Source: Hymenobacter oligotrophus
Lineage (GTDB): Bacteria > Bacteroidota > Bacteroidia > Cytophagales > Hymenobacteraceae
Direction: 5' to 3'
Assembly: GCF_003574965.1 (NCBI RefSeq)
Contig: NZ_CP032317.1
Location: 1 to 64,000, forward strand
DNA length: 64,000 bases
Positions 62,467-64,000 of the stretch are shown piece after piece (within the stretch, counting starts at the first letter, position 1; every line of letters begins with the position of its first letter). Made by a program: the position numbers and the translations under genes. The notes beneath the pieces were generated by a model. It was not told the DNA's origin. It was given only the letters and a program-made list of their open reading frames with translations, and ran no database searches.

Positions 62467-62561
62467 TGTAGCGCGAGCTTCGGTCCGCAGCCTAGGCGTG
62501 CAAGTGCCAATCCGCTGGATGATTGGTGTTACCGCCGAACTGGGCTGAAGTTCGTGCTACA
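62467..62561. repeat. REP-like inverted repeat between aceB and aceA
   Basis: TGTAGCGCGAGCTTCGGTCC at the left is matched by GGGCTGAAGTTCGTGCTACA at the right in inverted, diverged form; CCTAGG lies inside. It is the fourth locus of the repeat family found at 1578, 18567 and 55458. Confidence 0.65.
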
Positions 62562-62690
62562 TCGGGCTACTGCTTGCCTGCTGCGGGCACATCCATCTGC
62601 TTACCGCTTGCCTTAAGCCGCCTAAAAAAAGTGGCCTGGCTTCTCGTTGCCCTAACCGTCTCTGTTTTCTACTCCCAAAACACTACTCCT

Positions 62691-63989
62691 ATGAACCGCG
62701 CCGAACGCATTGCCGCCATCAACCAAGATTGGGCTACCAACCCCCGCTGGAAAGGCATTGAGCGACCCTACTCTGCCGAAGACGTTGTAAAGCTGCAAGG
62801 GTCTGTAAGAATTGAACACTCGTTGGCGCGGCACGGGGCCGAGCGGCTCTGGAAGCAGCTGCACACCGAGCCCTACGTGGCAGGCCTAGGAGCCCTTACC
62901 GGCAACCAGGCCGTGCAGGAGGTGCAGGCCGGCCTCAACGCCATCTACCTTTCGGGCTGGCAAGTAGCCGCCGACGCCAACCTGGCCGGCCACATGTACC
63001 CCGACCAAAGCCTATACCCCGTCGACTCGGTGCCCGCCGTGGTGCGCCGCATCAACAACGCCCTGCTCCGCGCCGATCAAATTCAGCACCTCGATGGCAA
63101 AGACGGCGACGAAAACCGCGTGAATTACCTCGTGCCTATTGTGGCCGATGCCGAAGCCGGTTTTGGCGGCAACCTGAACGCGTTTGAGCTGATGAAGATG
63201 ATGATCGAAGCCGGCGCCGCGGGCGTGCACTTCGAGGATCAGCTGTCGTCGGCGAAGAAGTGCGGGCACCTAGGCGGCAAGGTGCTGGTGCCTACCCAAG
63301 AGGCCGTGCAAAAGTTGGTTGCCGCCCGCCTTGCTGCCGATGTGCTGGGTGTGCCCACGCTCATTGTGGCCCGCACCGATGCCGACGCCGCCGACCTGCT
63401 CACCTCCGATGTAGACGAGCGCGACAAGCCCTTTGTGCTGCAAGAAGCCGAACGCACTTCCGAGGGCTTTTACCGGGTGCGCTGCGGTGTAGAGGCGTGC
63501 ATTGCGCGCGGCCTGGCCTATGCACCTTATGCCGATATGCTCTGGATGGAAACTTCGCACCCCGACCTGGAGCAGGCCCGGCAGTTTGCTGAAGGCATCC
63601 ACGCCAAATACCCGGGCAAAATTCTGGCCTATAACTGCTCGCCCTCGTTCAACTGGGCCGCCAAGCTGACGGTGGAGCAGATGGAAACCTTCCGCGAAGA
63701 GCTGGCTGCCATGGGCTTCAAGTTTCAGTTCATCACACTGGCCGGTTTCCACGCCCTCAACACCAGCATGTTCGAGCTAGCCCAAGCCTACCGCGACCGG
63801 GGCATGGCCGGCTACTCGGAGCTGCAACAACGTGAGTTTGCCCTCCAGCAACACGGCTTTAAGGCCGTGAAGCACCAGGCTTTCGTGGGCACAGGCTACT
63901 TCGATGCTGTGCAGAACGTGGTGTCGAGCGGGCAGGCTAGCACGGCCGCGCTGGTGGGCTCTACCGAAGAAGCGCAGTTTCAGCACTAA
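62691..63989 (+). CDS. aceA: Isocitrate lyase
   Basis: Isocitrate lyase splits isocitrate into succinate and glyoxylate, the first step of the glyoxylate bypass. The 432-residue protein has the catalytic KKCGH motif (Cys191) in [11 protein letters not shown], the substrate segment [10 protein letters not shown], and the C-terminal [12 protein letters not shown] and [12 protein letters not shown] stretches. Length matches the E. coli enzyme. ATG 62691 was chosen; an in-frame extension to 62523 begins inside the REP-like repeat and is not lyase-like. The gene ends 11 nt before the window edge; any later operon gene is not visible. Confidence 0.97.
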   Translation: MNRAERIAAINQDWATNPRWKGIERPYSAEDVVKLQGSVRIEHSLARHGAERLWKQLHTEPYVAGLGALTGNQAVQEVQAGLNAIYLSGWQVAADANLAGHMYPDQSLYPVDSVPAVVRRINNALLRADQIQHLDGKDGDENRVNYLVPIVADAEAGFGGNLNAFELMKMMIEAGAAGVHFEDQLSSAKKCGHLGGKVLVPTQEAVQKLVAARLAADVLGVPTLIVARTDADAADLLTSDVDERDKPFVLQEAERTSEGFYRVRCGVEACIARGLAYAPYADMLWMETSHPDLEQARQFAEGIHAKYPGKILAYNCSPSFNWAAKLTVEQMETFREELAAMGFKFQFITLAGFHALNTSMFELAQAYRDRGMAGYSELQQREFALQQHGFKAVKHQAFVGTGYFDAVQNVVSSGQASTAALVGSTEEAQFQH

Positions 63990-64000
63990 GCCACTAGCCA

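Noticed and set aside
62523-62690. 56-codon extension of aceA that looks like a membrane anchor
   Set aside because: It begins inside the REP-like repeat, and the isocitrate lyase family starts at ATG 62691. A hydrophobic stretch in the extension is coincidental.
1-64000. tRNA, rRNA, CRISPR arrays, prophage genes or full insertion sequences
   Set aside because: None was recognised. The short inverted-repeat units lack transposases, and no regularly spaced direct repeats were seen.

Overview
The window reads as a piece of a GC-rich Bacteroidota chromosome (roughly 60% G+C), most likely Hymenobacter or a close relative in the Hymenobacteraceae. The evidence is four SusC/SusD outer-membrane pairs, type IX secretion genes (porQ and a PorE-like gene), DUF6702 and DUF3575 proteins, and many promoters with the Bacteroidota -7 box TAnnTTTG. 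Base 1 is the A of the dnaA ATG, so the replicon was probably linearised at dnaA. No rRNA, tRNA, CRISPR array, prophage or complete insertion sequence was seen.

Layout. 1-8.4 kb: dnaA, a small membrane protein, an OsmC peroxidase, a low-GC membrane ORF interrupted by an in-frame stop, a GH3-family enzyme, a HTH regulator facing a small beta-barrel protein, a PhyH-type dioxygenase and a GreA/B-like protein. 8.4-12.5 kb: dxr and rseP, split by a four-helix-bundle gene flanked by inverted repeats, then a DUF6702 protein and a GIY-YIG nuclease ORF enclosed by about 70-bp inverted repeats. 12.5-21.2 kb: a PorE-like OmpA protein, lon, porQ, a repeat cluster, hslU and an SDR. 21.4-41.3 kb: four susC-susD pairs, two on the minus strand then two on the plus strand, diverging from an AT-rich gap at about 31.4 kb and carrying no polysaccharide-degrading enzymes or dedicated regulators. 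41.4-49.7 kb (minus strand): prfB with its +1 programmed frameshift, ilvE, a cobalamin adenosyltransferase, a MacB-type ATPase, a large TPR membrane protein, gatC, a PlsC-type acyltransferase and a Nudix hydrolase. 49.9-59.1 kb: rnhB, a CZB-histidine kinase-response regulator operon, gcvT, comB, mazG-like, dtd, a membrane glycosyltransferase-like protein and mltG. 59.2-64 kb: a ScfR/RamB-type regulator divergent from aceB and aceA, the two glyoxylate-bypass enzymes.

The genes are mostly ordinary; the unusual content lies in the repeats. (1) The palindrome CCTAGG occurs about 93 times by hand count, about 4-5 times the composition-based expectation. In genes it is nearly always read as the codon pair CTA-GGN (Leu-Gly), and it is absent from one strongly codon-biased susC. 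(2) About 70-bp repeats beginning CTGTCATTGCGAGG occur as two inverted pairs, one enclosing a GIY-YIG ORF and the other enclosing REP-like sequences. (3) REP/BIME-like elements with a GTAG head and a CGCGGACT stem lie at four loci. (4) Short inverted repeats flank the four-helix-bundle gene, and a similar empty hairpin supplies the TTG start of comB; a REP supplies the comB stop. Near-perfect palindromic terminators are common, the longest having a 35-bp perfect stem.

All coordinates, motif positions and counts were read by eye without a search tool. Family names rest on recognised motifs, not on database hits.
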